A DNA stretch of 39,174 nt from Temnopleurus reevesii (taxonomy: Eukaryota > Echinodermata > Echinoidea > Temnopleuroida > Temnopleuridae). Below, piece after piece: positions 12,240-24,527 of the stretch; position 1 is the first letter of the stretch; the number at the start of each line of letters is the position of its first letter. The stretch covers positions 9,476 through 48,649 of the forward strand of contig BQKZ01005149.1 in the NCBI GenBank assembly GCA_036244855.1. Direction: 5' to 3'. The translations under genes were made by a program, and so were the position numbers. Below the pieces are notes generated by a model. That model saw only the letters and a program-made list of their open reading frames with translations. It did not search any database and was not told the origin of the DNA.

Positions 12240-13910
12240 TTTCATTCTTGCCGAGTTCTATGGAGAATGGTGTACGATTGTTTGGTATCAATAATACTCT
12301 AAAAATCGCTTGTAAAAATGATACATGCTTAATAAAGGACTGACAATAATCGCAATGATAATTCATGGTAATATAAAAATGCCTGTGTGTGTGAATGTGT
12401 GTATGAATGAGAGATAGGGAAGAAAGATGGAGAAGATGTTTATAATAGAAACAGGAGAGCGATAAAGAGAGAAAGATAAACAGAAAATAAAGGTAACAAA
12501 ATAACACGAAAATAAAGCTGCAACAAAATCTACATTGCAAAGATGGAAATGACATTATCAAAGGGAAGATACAGTAGACTTATAAATGAAAGCATGCATT
12601 CAATCAAAATCAATTTACAATAAAGAAGGTGACTCTTTCATTCCTACAGACCTCCCAACCTTACAGACTAAAAAAGAGGGATTATTTTGTTAACAAAGAG
12701 GGAAGAATAATAATTCCCATAGGAAAGTGTAGTACAATCATCATGACAAATCATAATATACAATGAAAACATGACTTCAGAATGATGTAAAATAATATTT
12801 ATCCCTCCAAATTCATAATGGTTGGGAGGTCTGTTCCTATGGAATAAATCACTTGCCTTTCTTTCTTGGATTAGTTAAGCACTTGTTTGCAAGGTAAGCA
12901 AATAAAAAAAGGAATACTGTATATAACAGTTCAAGTTGCCTCAAACTTTCACAAACTCTTAGCAGATGGAATGATGAAATTGTTTGCATTTTTAATGCGT
13001 ATGATGAAGGAAAGTACAGGAGGTTTCAAAGATCTTCAAACACGGGCAGTTTTATTTAGGCAGTTTGGGCTCCAACCACTGCATGCAACAAACAATACTG
13101 ACACAAGCAGCATAACATCATACTGGTACCAAAATAAATTGACGTTATCAACTACCGATCATGTACTTTCAAAGACCATAATCCGCATCTGTCGCCTCAT
13201 CACTTTTCATCCATGGGGATCTGCTTACTGATAATTCATAACCCTATTTTCCCTCAAAGCCAATTTAATTTCCAACCTACATACCCACAGGCAATAATGA
13301 CTGCCTTTTGTTGTCTTAAATGGCAGTTTCCGAGTTAGATCGCTCTGATAGAAAAACCCTATTATATCAGTTTTCTATGGCAGTATTCTTGGGCGATAAA
13401 GCGCAAAATTTTCAATTAATTGCTTATCAATGTGTGCTATGAATAATATATTGTAATCATCTTCCTTATTCAATCCTCTTTATCGTAAATCCTAGTCAAT
13501 GTTGTTTTGGCAGACAAATTGAAAACAAATAAATAGTTTCATTAATTGCATTATAGGAACCATTCCTGCTTATAACAAAAGGGTTTCTTCACAAAGCAAA
13601 AGAGTTTCATCTGGAAATTGCTTTCATGACGTCAAACACATTTTCGTATCTTTTTTTTAACTAATCCCTTTCTTTCATTTAATTATTTTTTGCTATAATG
13701 CCATTGATCATTTCCTCAACTTGCAGCCAAACTAAAAAAATTGATTAACAAAAGACGGTAAAGTACACATTAATACAAAATATAGCACATTTAATGTATC
13801 AAACTCTAGGAAAAACACTTGATAAATAACAGCAGCATATCAAAAGCTTACAGAAAGTTGGGAAAATTATATCTTTGTAATATCTCCATTACTTTCAATT
13901 CTTCAAACCC
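12240..13910. repeat. Segment repeated at 15625-17296
   Basis: This 1671-bp stretch recurs at 15625-17296. The only difference I noticed was one extra A (AAACTAAAAAAATT against AAACTAAAAAAAATT). Its right edge is the N at 13911 and its partner's left edge is the N at 15624, as expected if one contig end overlaps the start of another without being merged. Confidence 0.9.
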
Positions 13911-13911
13911 N
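13911..13911. other. Single N, contig join
   Basis: Sequence before the N (CAATTCTTCAAACCC) continues uninterrupted in the other copy at 17282-17296 into CGGGTTCTGTCC. After the N, sequence jumps back to the equivalent of 8940. This marks an assembly join, not a real junction. Confidence 0.88.
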
Positions 13912-15623
13912 TTCTTCCTACTTGCATCACAACCAATGATATCAATTGGAGAAAATCAAACTTCCTCGTTTTATTTGCCCTAATCCAATCCTTGGAGTCC
14001 CAATGTCCCCTAACAAATCAGCTAAACACAATCATATCAGAAATTTAATTGAAAAACAAAATAACCACTTATCCGGTCGTCATGGTACGGAGGGAATTGC
14101 GAGCATCTTGGAAACTGACCTCATGAATCGAATAAGCTAATCTCTACAAAATAGTAGAAATAATAAACACACAAATCATAATGGGTAAATTCGTTAGGGA
14201 TATTAAGGCTTACCAATTCATCTTTGCTGTATAGCCAAGATCAAGCTTCCTTATACACTTTGGGCATTTGCAGAGCTTCCAATGTCATATAATTATTATA
14301 TAACTTTCATATAATCATTATATGAATTATTTTACCCTCAAAATTCTATTTTCAAAAGAATATCCTAGACTAAGCTTCTGTGTACTTTGCAACAATAAAG
14401 TATTCTATTTTATCCAGGTATAAATGTCCCATTTTCAATGGAAAATCCTCCTATATGAAATAAAACCCTATGTACGGGCAGCTCTGCAACTGTTTCAGCA
14501 GGTGAATTGTGGTGCAACATTCATCAATTTCAATGTATATAAACCTGAGACTAAAGCTATTTATTTCTATACTGGCATATAATAATTTATTTAACAGGGA
14601 GCTACAAACCAACTTGCACAAATGCCCAGGGAAACAAAATTTAGCCATCAAGCAAGTAAATGGAATCTGCGTTTGTCCAATTATTCAAGTAATGGTTTTT
14701 ATAGTTGAAGATCTTGGGCCTGTAACATAAAAGAAATACGATAAATCTTGCAATTAATTGCATCTCTTTGGTACACATTTTGTCACAGACTTACGATAAA
14801 TATTTATCGTAAGTTTAATTGCATCTTTTATGTTACAGGCCCCTTGAATGTCAATAAATTATTTTGAGCACATCCTATCCAGTTGAAAGATCTATAATTT
14901 GGCTAACTTCATCAACATTTCAGCCCAATATATGTATATGCTGCTGATTTTGCTTACTTTTATGTTTTGGTCTGACAAATTGGTCTTCTGGCTTGACAGG
15001 GCAAATGTAGCACCCTGTAGTATAAATAGAATATACCCAGCTTTGAATTTTATTTAGTAATAAATATTACGAAAGCTTCCCGTGAGCACAAGCTCGTGTT
15101 TCCATTTCTATCTTTGGTACAGAGATGAAATTAAATCATTCCTAAATTGGTACAGATTTCCAGTCCAGCTATTACATTGAACAGACTTTGGACCAGGGTA
15201 ATGACACTAACGTATTCAAATGATATACACACTTCTTTGTCAAATGCAAAATCAAAAACTATTTGTTCACCTGGTATAAAAGAATCTTATTTCAATAGAA
15301 GGAATGCGTACAGCATACAATTAACTCATGCAAGTAGCATTCTGGCTTTTGCACTCTCATTATTTTTTTTACAGCTGAATACATAGGGAAAACATGAATG
15401 AATCTGAACAAATTACGAAAGTGGCCTGTTGCATCACTTCAGAATGGTCACATTTCTTTAGGATATGCACTGAAACAAAACACTTCATTATTAGATAACT
15501 GAAATCACTCATCCATGAGATTGATTACAGAGATGTTTTTAAGACGTTTAAAGCAGTTGCATTTTTGTTCATTTTCATAAGAACGTAAAAAACAAATTAC
15601 AATTTCATGAATGCATTCAAGAG
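13912..15623. repeat. Alternative version of 8940-10716
   Basis: A complete contig-like piece between two Ns, collinear with 8940-10716. It lacks the TAA-flanked MITE at 9382-9579 and carries an extra 127-bp inverted-repeat element. It stops just before the FDXR 3' flank, so it contributes no extra exon. Confidence 0.87.
14716..14842. mobile_element. 127-bp MITE with CTT duplication, present in one version
   Basis: The terminal inverted repeats are GGGCCTGTAACATAAAAG and its inverse CTTTTATGTTACAGGCCC (one base differs in spacing inwards). CTT flanks each end (14713-14715 and 14843-14845). The other version of the locus has a single CTT and no insert at 9935-9937. A perfect inner palindrome, TTACGATAAATATTTATCGTAA, sits near the right end (about 14792-14813). 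A 3-bp duplication and G-rich ends resemble PIF/Harbinger MITEs, although CTT is not the usual TWA target. Superfamily tentative. Confidence 0.82.
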
Positions 15624-15624
15624 N
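15624..15624. other. Single N, contig join
   Basis: The sequence jumps from the equivalent of 10716 to the equivalent of 12240. The missing 1.5 kb contains the FDXR terminal exon. Confidence 0.88.
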
Positions 15625-17296
15625 TTTCATTCTTGCCGAGTTCTATGGAGAATGGTGTACGATTGTTTGGTATCAATAATACTCTAAAAATCGCTTGTAA
15701 AAATGATACATGCTTAATAAAGGACTGACAATAATCGCAATGATAATTCATGGTAATATAAAAATGCCTGTGTGTGTGAATGTGTGTATGAATGAGAGAT
15801 AGGGAAGAAAGATGGAGAAGATGTTTATAATAGAAACAGGAGAGCGATAAAGAGAGAAAGATAAACAGAAAATAAAGGTAACAAAATAACACGAAAATAA
15901 AGCTGCAACAAAATCTACATTGCAAAGATGGAAATGACATTATCAAAGGGAAGATACAGTAGACTTATAAATGAAAGCATGCATTCAATCAAAATCAATT
16001 TACAATAAAGAAGGTGACTCTTTCATTCCTACAGACCTCCCAACCTTACAGACTAAAAAAGAGGGATTATTTTGTTAACAAAGAGGGAAGAATAATAATT
16101 CCCATAGGAAAGTGTAGTACAATCATCATGACAAATCATAATATACAATGAAAACATGACTTCAGAATGATGTAAAATAATATTTATCCCTCCAAATTCA
16201 TAATGGTTGGGAGGTCTGTTCCTATGGAATAAATCACTTGCCTTTCTTTCTTGGATTAGTTAAGCACTTGTTTGCAAGGTAAGCAAATAAAAAAAGGAAT
16301 ACTGTATATAACAGTTCAAGTTGCCTCAAACTTTCACAAACTCTTAGCAGATGGAATGATGAAATTGTTTGCATTTTTAATGCGTATGATGAAGGAAAGT
16401 ACAGGAGGTTTCAAAGATCTTCAAACACGGGCAGTTTTATTTAGGCAGTTTGGGCTCCAACCACTGCATGCAACAAACAATACTGACACAAGCAGCATAA
16501 CATCATACTGGTACCAAAATAAATTGACGTTATCAACTACCGATCATGTACTTTCAAAGACCATAATCCGCATCTGTCGCCTCATCACTTTTCATCCATG
16601 GGGATCTGCTTACTGATAATTCATAACCCTATTTTCCCTCAAAGCCAATTTAATTTCCAACCTACATACCCACAGGCAATAATGACTGCCTTTTGTTGTC
16701 TTAAATGGCAGTTTCCGAGTTAGATCGCTCTGATAGAAAAACCCTATTATATCAGTTTTCTATGGCAGTATTCTTGGGCGATAAAGCGCAAAATTTTCAA
16801 TTAATTGCTTATCAATGTGTGCTATGAATAATATATTGTAATCATCTTCCTTATTCAATCCTCTTTATCGTAAATCCTAGTCAATGTTGTTTTGGCAGAC
16901 AAATTGAAAACAAATAAATAGTTTCATTAATTGCATTATAGGAACCATTCCTGCTTATAACAAAAGGGTTTCTTCACAAAGCAAAAGAGTTTCATCTGGA
17001 AATTGCTTTCATGACGTCAAACACATTTTCGTATCTTTTTTTTAACTAATCCCTTTCTTTCATTTAATTATTTTTTGCTATAATGCCATTGATCATTTCC
17101 TCAACTTGCAGCCAAACTAAAAAAAATTGATTAACAAAAGACGGTAAAGTACACATTAATACAAAATATAGCACATTTAATGTATCAAACTCTAGGAAAA
17201 ACACTTGATAAATAACAGCAGCATATCAAAAGCTTACAGAAAGTTGGGAAAATTATATCTTTGTAATATCTCCATTACTTTCAATTCTTCAAACCC
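15625..17296. repeat. Near-identical copy of 12240-13910
   Basis: This matches the earlier segment almost base for base and continues past its end into unique intron DNA at 17297. Most simply it is the true continuation of the intron, with 12240-13910 being the overlapping contig end. Confidence 0.9.
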
Positions 17297-17310
17297 GGGT
17301 TCTGTCCCTC

Positions 17311-17314
17311 TACA

Positions 17315-17348
<34 letters not shown>
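17311..17348. repeat. (CT)n microsatellite
   Basis: A pure CT tract of about 38 bp. A second, interrupted CT stretch follows at 17427-17465. Confidence 0.88.
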
Positions 17349-17351
<3 letters not shown>

Positions 17352-17469
17352 ATTATATCTCTTCCTCTACAAATTTTGCTAACAAAAAAGCCAGTAACTT
17401 ATTGGATCATTTGAATTCTAGCCGTATCTCTCTCTCTTAGTCTTACTCTCTCTCTGTCTCTCTATCTGT

Positions 17470-18340
17470 CTTCCCTAACATATTTCGCCAACAAAGCGCA
17501 AGTAAATTATTGGATCATTGGAATTCAATGACCCTCAAAATACAAATATCCTTATTCCCATAATGCCCGTCTCTCATACTTTATTCACGAGGTCTCAAAC
17601 GACTGCTCTACATCCTTGAAAAACTTTCTGATTTAATTTTGCACCTCATAACACACGATATGATTTTGAAGATTCCTATAAACGAGTTGGTCTCCCTAGC
17701 GATTACATCTCCCAACATGTAAAGTCATCACTGGGCCCAATTTATCCATAATTGCTAGGCTCTCTCCGGACACTGACTTTGGGAGCGGCACCCGCCTTCT
17801 CCTCCTCCTCTGCTCGCCGAGAAGAAAGAATTATTTTCAAATTAGGCCAACATTTCTGGAGGCGGAGACGAACTTGACAAGAGAATTACATCTTGAGTCT
17901 CCCTGATGCACAAAGCAGTCTACAAGCAATGCCCTATGATGTGTAGAAGCAAACACCTCCGAGAGATTTACATGTTATGGTCCTTTCATACTATTGCATG
18001 AAAAGCCATAGAAGTTCAGTAATTTAAAAGTGTGATATACACAGAGCTGTCTATTTCATATATTTAAGATATCCTAACTTTTTAAAATTAAGAATTCTTT
18101 CTTCAGAAAAAAATCCTGTTCATACCTCCTATACACTTTCCAACACTGTATCTCAAGGAGGTAAAAGATCATATTCTGCCCTTCAAGTGTACTTTTGCCA
18201 CTAAAAAAAATCCTACGACCCGTGGCAGCTCTGCATGTATGATTAAACCTAATAAAAAAAAAATGATGGTTTATTGTTTATACAGGATAGTCATTTCACC
18301 GATTTGTCAATTCTTTCTTTAAATCATTAATTTTTGTTTA
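17470..18340. other. Intronic stretch, nothing recognised
   Basis: Mostly unique AT-rich DNA. A more GC-rich patch at about 17760-17880 (CCGCCTTCTCCTCCTCCTC) was checked on both strands and gave no family I know. Confidence 0.4.
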
Positions 18341-18342
18341 TC

Positions 18343-18440
18343 TTGTTGTCCAATTTTTCCTCAAACTGTTTTTGTTCTGCTAAGAATTTTTTCTGCATCT
18401 TTTAAAAAGATATCATTTGGGTATAGACTTCCCTTTTAAG
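18343..18440 (+). repeat. Dispersed repeat, partner at 35875-35975
   Basis: Both places share the order CCAATTTTTCTCAAACT, a TGTTCTGCT-like block, TTTTTCTGC, and GGGTATAGACTTCCC..TTTTAA, with substitutions and small indels. They are degraded copies of one interspersed repeat of unknown class. Confidence 0.55.
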
Positions 18441-18449
18441 TTGGCTTCG

Positions 18450-20640
18450 TAAAATGCAAATGTGTGTCATGACCCTAGCGGAGAGGAGAGATGGGACAGG
18501 GTAAGATGCAATAGGGACAAGAGATGGGGGCACAATTTCAAATTATCACCTTTTATTCCCCCATGCACACGGCATTCAATAATTCGATAAACTGTCAGTG
18601 CCCTGAGCGACACATCAGACAAATTAAAAATGTTTGATGGAAAAATGAATTTGGAGAAATATAAAGAAGAGAAGTTTGGAGGAGCATTAAAATGAATGCA
18701 GACTTTACAAAGTGAAAATGTTATGATCAAAACTAAATGTTTTTTTACGGAAGAGATTTGGAATATATCTAGGCCATTTTTCTGAAAAAAAAACAAATCA
18801 GTTAGAACCAAACAACCCACGTTTATGAGATCACGATGAAAATTCACAGGGAGGTTTAAAGTTTTTATGTTTAGTGTACAAATTGCAACATGAATCAAAG
18901 AGTGAATAGTAATTACATATCTTTTTTTACACTTTTACTAAAAAAAAAATATAAATATCTCTTATAACCGCTCCAATGATTATCAACATAGGTGAACCAT
19001 TACATACAGATTTCTATTTACAAATTATGCAGGCTGATTAGGTAGAATAAAGTAAATGTTCCCGCTCAATCTATTCAGCCCCCTCCCCACATACTCCTCA
19101 ATAGGGTGAATTCAATTTACATGAATCTTTACATAGACAAGGGGCCTCTTTAACCCATCAACTACTAGATTCTGTAATTCACATAAACTTTGGGTAGGGA
19201 ATACCCAGTTCCAGTAACCAACAGGTTAATTCCCATCATAAAACAACATGCAAGAAAAACCCTTGCAAAGTTCCGGTAGCAACCGAAGCTTGACTGAATG
19301 TTACAAATCATGAATCACGCTCGGTAAAACTGTCACATACTGCAAGACATCGAGCAAAAGAAGCAGAAACAAAATAGAAACAAGATATTCATGACTTGCA
19401 ACTACGCCCCAAGAAAGGGTCCGATATCTTTCCTTCCATTCATCTTTCAGAAATGTGATCTTTGAATTGAGAGCAACGGATACTTCCTTCAAAACAAACG
19501 AGTCTGATGCTGGGAAGGAGCCGGTCACCTTGATCACGTAACATTTCAAGGTAAAAGGAAGACAATTTCACCTGGCAATATTTAAAGAAAGCAGAAATAT
19601 ATTGCCAGAAGTGTGATGTTGAAAGATGAATCTATTCAAAGGTGACACCCTATCTTCCAGAGCAAATATCAAGTTTTTTTTTATGAATTGCTCAGATTAC
19701 TGACAATAGCTCAGATGGTTGCCAATGAAAACAAAATTAGTATGACTTTACAAACTAACTGAGACGAGTGAGACTAATTGTTGAGGTATCATGTAGAAGA
19801 CAACAATTCCAAGCGTAAAAAGATATTCAAAATGTGACAGGCTTTCCTATATGAACAAAAATACTTTGACTCAAATACTCTCACTATGAGAATCTACAAT
19901 GACTAACATTCAAAGCAAATGAAATATATACATGTACATTTTTTTCAATATTAACGATAAAGTTCTACCAAATTATAGCCCACACATTTAATTGGTCTGA
20001 AAATGAAGTTAAAATACTGTAATTAGCATGATGGGAATAAAGATTCCCATGCTATATAAATCAATTACATAGAGCAATCAACATGAATGGAGAAATTACA
20101 AATGCTCATAGAAATTACTTTAAAATGGAAATTTTCACGTTATACGTGAAGAAAACGGTTATTACAGTACATCCATGAGGATTAAGATAGACTCATAGTT
20201 CCTTTCAGAGAGGTAGCAAAATGCTTATACTTACAATTAGGCTTTGAAAATGTTTTGCATGACATTGTTGTAATTCATCTACATTAAACTTTTCCAAGAA
20301 AAAAAATACGCGAATCATAAAAGAGCCTTAATCATAACCCTGGTCAGTCTTCATTTTTTTTAAAAGAGAGATATTTCGAAATCTTGTCGTTCAACGTATA
20401 TTTGAGGAACCTATGATTTAAAATGCAAGTGGGTTAACAGGCTCCCTTAATCCAGAGTAAATTGAATTATGAATCTATAATGCTTCATCAAATGTCAATT
20501 TATGCACCCGATTTGTACCACCCCAAGCTGGAGCAGATTATTTGAAGGATAACGATAGCAGGGCAACGATTTTTCTGTCTTTTGATAAGATAACATAATT
20601 TTACTCAAAATGCAATTAACTCAAGGATCAACCGGTGAGT
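18450..20640. other. Intronic stretch, mostly unrecognised
   Basis: It holds a possible diverged copy of the TTAACCCATTGACTAC element at 19153-19233 (TTAACCCATCAACTACTAG on the left, an inverse ending CAGGTTAA on the right) and a small hairpin at 19572-19608 (CTGGCAATAT/ATATTGCCAG). Reading frames of up to about 140 codons on the minus strand have no recognisable domain and no exon support. Confidence 0.4.
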
Positions 20641-20919
20641 TGTGCTCTTAAACTGCTCTATTGCTAAAGAGAATGATAGGATAAGCTTTCAAATGCATTG
20701 CATGTCGACAGCTCCTAACCAAATGGAATCATTTATTTTTGTTGCAATTTATATTTCCGAACTCCCTTAACCTCATAGAAGTGTATATATATGTATATAC
20801 ACTTCTATTGCTAAAGAGAATGATGCTCTTAAAATATACATGCATTGCATGTCGACATACAATGCATTTGAAAGCTTATCCTATCATTTCCTTTAGCAAT
20901 AGAGCAGTTTAAGAGCACA
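20641..20919. repeat. Large foldback with nested palindrome
   Basis: The left arm 20641-20709 (starts TGTGCTCTTAAACTGCTC) is inverted at 20851-20919 with few mismatches. In the loop is a near-perfect palindrome at 20776-20807 (TAGAAGTGTATATA and its inverse around TATG). A direct partial copy of the left arm (TATTGCTAAAGAGAATGAT) then occurs at about 20806-20824. The mixture of inverted and direct copies suggests template switching or a damaged foldback transposon. Confidence 0.75.
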
Positions 20920-21723
20920 ATTTTTATATATGTATATACAATTTTGTTATATGTATATACCGTATATATACAAATGCTTAATATTTGGGCAAAGGATTCC
21001 TACTAAATGCACCTTCATCTTTAAATTCTACCTTACTGCTTTCTTAATTTTTTTCTAGGAAGAGTATTTCCCCTTATTTCCAACTCTCTGCTTTTCACAA
21101 GACACAAAAAAGTGATTTGCATTGATGGAAGACCTTTAAAAGCTGAACTCTGCGCTATATTTCAACTACTTTTCTCTTTCTCTCTTAAAAGCCCAGTGAA
21201 CGATTAAAAATTGAAGAAAAAAATTATGGTTTGAGTATATGAATCATCCTATAAATATCATCATACATGTATCTTAAACCATCACAGATCACAGTTTTAG
21301 ACGCGTACACTCTAGCAATACTTATTGCATTAAAAAATGGAAAACAAAACGAAGGCATCATGTGACAGAAAGTCAAGAAACAAGGAAGGGAAATATGAAT
21401 AGCGGCAAGAAGCGATCCCTGGAAGGATTGGTGTCAATTTCCTGGCTTGTGTTTGATCAGCACTTTCGCGCCATAAAAGAACCATGGAACGAAAAAAAGA
21501 GGGAGCTAAAGCAAACATCGAAACTACTGAATACTTTATGACAGCACTTCAAATTTGTCACACCGGTCCTTTATGAGCTCCTTGGAAAAGTCAAACACAC
21601 TCTAAAGTCAAATTAATGAGAGCGGGATAGGGGAAGGACGACAGGGTATGGACCAATGAATCGAGACTCTTCAAGTTGTAAATCTTGGCCTATTTTATGC
21701 GGAGCCCGATACGCTTGAATTAT

Positions 21724-22137
21724 GATTGCTTAACGGACTGAAGAAGATTGTTTCTGCTCCGCATCGCATTCATATTAGGAGTGTGGGCGAAATCATCATA
21801 TCGACTGATTTATCGTCAATGAGCAATGTTTGAAAACATTCTACGACAAATCCTTTAATACATAAATGTTTATTAATGATCTCTTGGAAAATATTTCTTT
21901 CAGAGAAGTTTGTGTAAATATTATGTTATATTATATTGATTGCTTCGGACTGAAGTACATTAGATTGCTTCTGCTCCGCATCACATTCATATTAGGAGTG
22001 TGGGCGAAATCATCATATCGACTGATTTATCGTCAGTGAGCAATGCTTGGAAACACTTTATGCCAAATCTTTACATGAATGTTTATCCATTAATGATCAC
22101 TGGAAAATGTCTTTGAAATGTTTGTAAAGATCATGCT
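21724..22137 (+). repeat. Tandem duplication, 217-bp period
   Basis: The block with GATTGCTT..CGGACTGAAG, CTGCTCCGCATC, CATTCATATTAGGAGTGTGG and CATCATATCGACTGATTTAT occurs at 21724 onward and again at about 21938 onward, with scattered differences. There is no N between the copies, so this duplication is probably real. Function unknown. Confidence 0.85.
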
Positions 22138-22139
22138 TT

Positions 22140-23619
22140 TGATAGTAGCAAATGTAAATCATGCCAATTCATATGATTCATGTACAACGTATATGTTTCT
22201 ACTATAAACATCACTCTCTAGTCCTAACATAACATAGCAATATACACCAGGATGTTTGAATAGTTGTTGAACACATAGAGACCCTGAAAACTTTGTTTTT
22301 TTCCTCTTGTTAGAAAGTACTTTCTTGCTACATATGTTGTAAACACAATTTTGAACTAACTAAAGCAGTGACTCAGTATAAACAATTCATTCATTTCCAG
22401 ACACGTATATGTTTCACGAATCCTCGGTTGTTGTGCCTGCCCACATGAATTTTATTCATATTCTCCTCCTCTTTCCTTTCTCTTTATTTCCCTTACTTTC
22501 TTCATTCCTATTCATACCCCTAGTTAGTTGCATCCTCCTTTTTAATTATCCTTTTTAATTATCCTTGTAATGTTGTAATTGTCATATGACATCCTGTTCT
22601 ATGTATACCTATGTCTTTAAAACTGTTGTTTGCTACTTTTAATTTAATTACTTTCAGTAGCATGCACCCTAAAAACAATGCTCCTCCATTTTGTAAACCA
22701 TAATAATACAAAAGTCTGTCCTTCAGAGAATGATTGTCATATATGCATATATTTTGTAATTATTGTTTAGTCCAATTTATATTCTATTCAAGTTATACTA
22801 TCTTTTGTCATTTTGAGTTAATGAAATGGAATTATGAATAAATCAAATAAATCAAAGCAAATGACAAATTAAGAGAAACTATACAGGAATTACTTCTCAG
22901 ACACTCAAGAATTACAACTATTACTGAACAAAACTATTGCTGCACAAATGACCCATGGCAAAATTCCTGTAATGCATGGTGCACTGTGGGATTAAATGCA
23001 TCAATGTTCAAAACAACCGACTGTTCACACAACATTAGGCATGGTGATATTTAAAAATAATCATTTCCACACTACGAATTAACGTGGTGTTGAAACATAG
23101 TGTGAATGCCCCTAATCACAGAGATTGTTTAATGATTGATAGCAAATGAGGAAATTTACTACACTCTTCACAAATATTACGAGGTGTGCACCAATTCCAT
23201 AATGGCTCAATGATTTACAATCTTATGGTAGATGTGTAAGGATTTTCCTTCAGCACAATATTCACGGTCTATTACAATGGTGTTTTCAGAAAGGACTCAA
23301 AGATCCCATTTTCGTGGCCTAATTATCGTAATAGCCCCCATCTTCTTTTCGCTCTAATCATTGAAAATCGTAAATCTGCCATTGTTTCTTTTTTGTATGG
23401 GTGTGTGTCTCTAAGGATACTTTTTCTCATCCTTCCCAGACAAGTTCTCAAATTAAAGTTCATGGTTACAATAAGAATGATATGAACCCATAAACTTTTG
23501 TTTCTAAAATATTTATAAAAAAGCATTGTTAAACATAAAATTGGGAGGGTTCCATCATTCATAAAAAGATATTTCAAGAATATATTTCCTCACATTTTCT
23601 ACATTCCAATGAAGAACTG
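22140..23619. other. Intronic stretch, nothing firmly recognised
   Basis: AT-rich sequence. The end of a stretch near 22810-22858 (GAATAAATCAAATAAATCAAA) resembles retroposon tails, but I cannot support a family. No exon found. Confidence 0.4.
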
Positions 23620-23937
23620 AATAGAAAGGATTGTAGTGATACCCAGTAGATTTGAATTCCATCTTCAAAACTGCACTTTTGTTGTGATAAATAAAATGGA
23701 ATTCCAAAAATTCTAACATGTTATACCTCCAGCACTCGTATGTTTATTGGAGGCAGAATGATGTATCAACTGTACACAATTGCGAAAACTCAATGTGGGT
23801 AATTTCACACTGTAAAATTTCCCACTTTTTCAGATAATTTCAGTTATAATGAATTACTATTTAGGAGAGAAAGTTTTACATAATATTCTGAAGCAATTTC
23901 TTTCAATCTAAATGACTACTGATTTTTTATTTCTTTG

Positions 23938-23949
23938 GGGGGGGGGGGG
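23938..23949. repeat. Poly-G tract
   Basis: A 12-base G run, reduced to GGGGG in the second copy near 25119. Confidence 0.8.
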
Positions 23950-24334
23950 AAATTGATGTTTTTATAGGATTATGAAGTGTTTTTCTCTTGAAGTAAAGCA
24001 TTTTTATGTGTTTATTTCAGATAAAAAGAACTCATTGCTCTTGATAACTACAGTATTCTATTCTCGTAGCCCATTGTGTTGTATGGACAGATGAAAGATC
24101 TTGAATCTTAAATATGATTATAATCAGGTCACCAAAATGAAAAATGATGTATTTTTTATGTCCTACGGGATATTTTTCAGTATGGAATCTCCCTCGTACT
24201 TCGAACCAGTTTCCTGCAAAATTATGTTTTTCTCAGAAAGCAGCATTACCTTTCACAACATGGAATAATTGGGATGGAAAAAGGCAATAATTCATTGAAA
24301 TAACCAGCGCTGCTTTACGATAGTCAATGAACTC

Positions 24335-24527
24335 GTCACCGATTTCATAAACCGGCCTACAAGCGAGAGGTGGTTGCACAAACTAGTCGTAGCTATTCAA
24401 TTGAAATAAACGCTATCGAAATAACATGAATTACAGTGGTATGCCATTGTACTTGGCGCTATGTCAGGGTTTATACGTGTTCAATCAACGACCCCGCTGT
24501 TAAAGGCCGGTTCGTAAAAACCCTGAC
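24335..24527. mobile_element. 193-bp inverted-repeat insertion with 6-bp duplication
   Basis: The left end GTCACCGATTTCATAAACC and the inverse of the right end GTCAGGGTTTTTACGAACC both run on into GGCCT, giving imperfect inverted repeats of about 24 bp. It is flanked by GAACTC (24329-24334) and GAATTC (24528-24533). The corresponding site in the second copy reads AATGAATTCTCGCC with no insert, which is an empty site. A 6-bp duplication of GAAYTC is the simplest reading; a 3-bp GAA duplication is the alternative. Family not assigned. Confidence 0.75.

Noticed and set aside
12887..16616. Two identical 114-codon frames (12887-13231 and 16272-16616) as a duplicated gene
   Set aside because: They are identical because the underlying sequence is a contig overlap; the peptide has no family resemblance.
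18467..18898. 143-codon minus-strand reading frame
   Set aside because: No recognisable domain, biased towards hydrophobic residues from AT-rich DNA, no splice or promoter support, and inside the FDXR intron.
19572..19608. Small hairpin CTGGCAATAT/ATATTGCCAG as a microRNA precursor
   Set aside because: A 10-bp stem is too short for a microRNA precursor.
22490..22858. Possible LINE 3' end with AAATC-type tail
   Set aside because: The tail is suggestive but I see no reverse-transcriptase remnant, second copy or target duplication.
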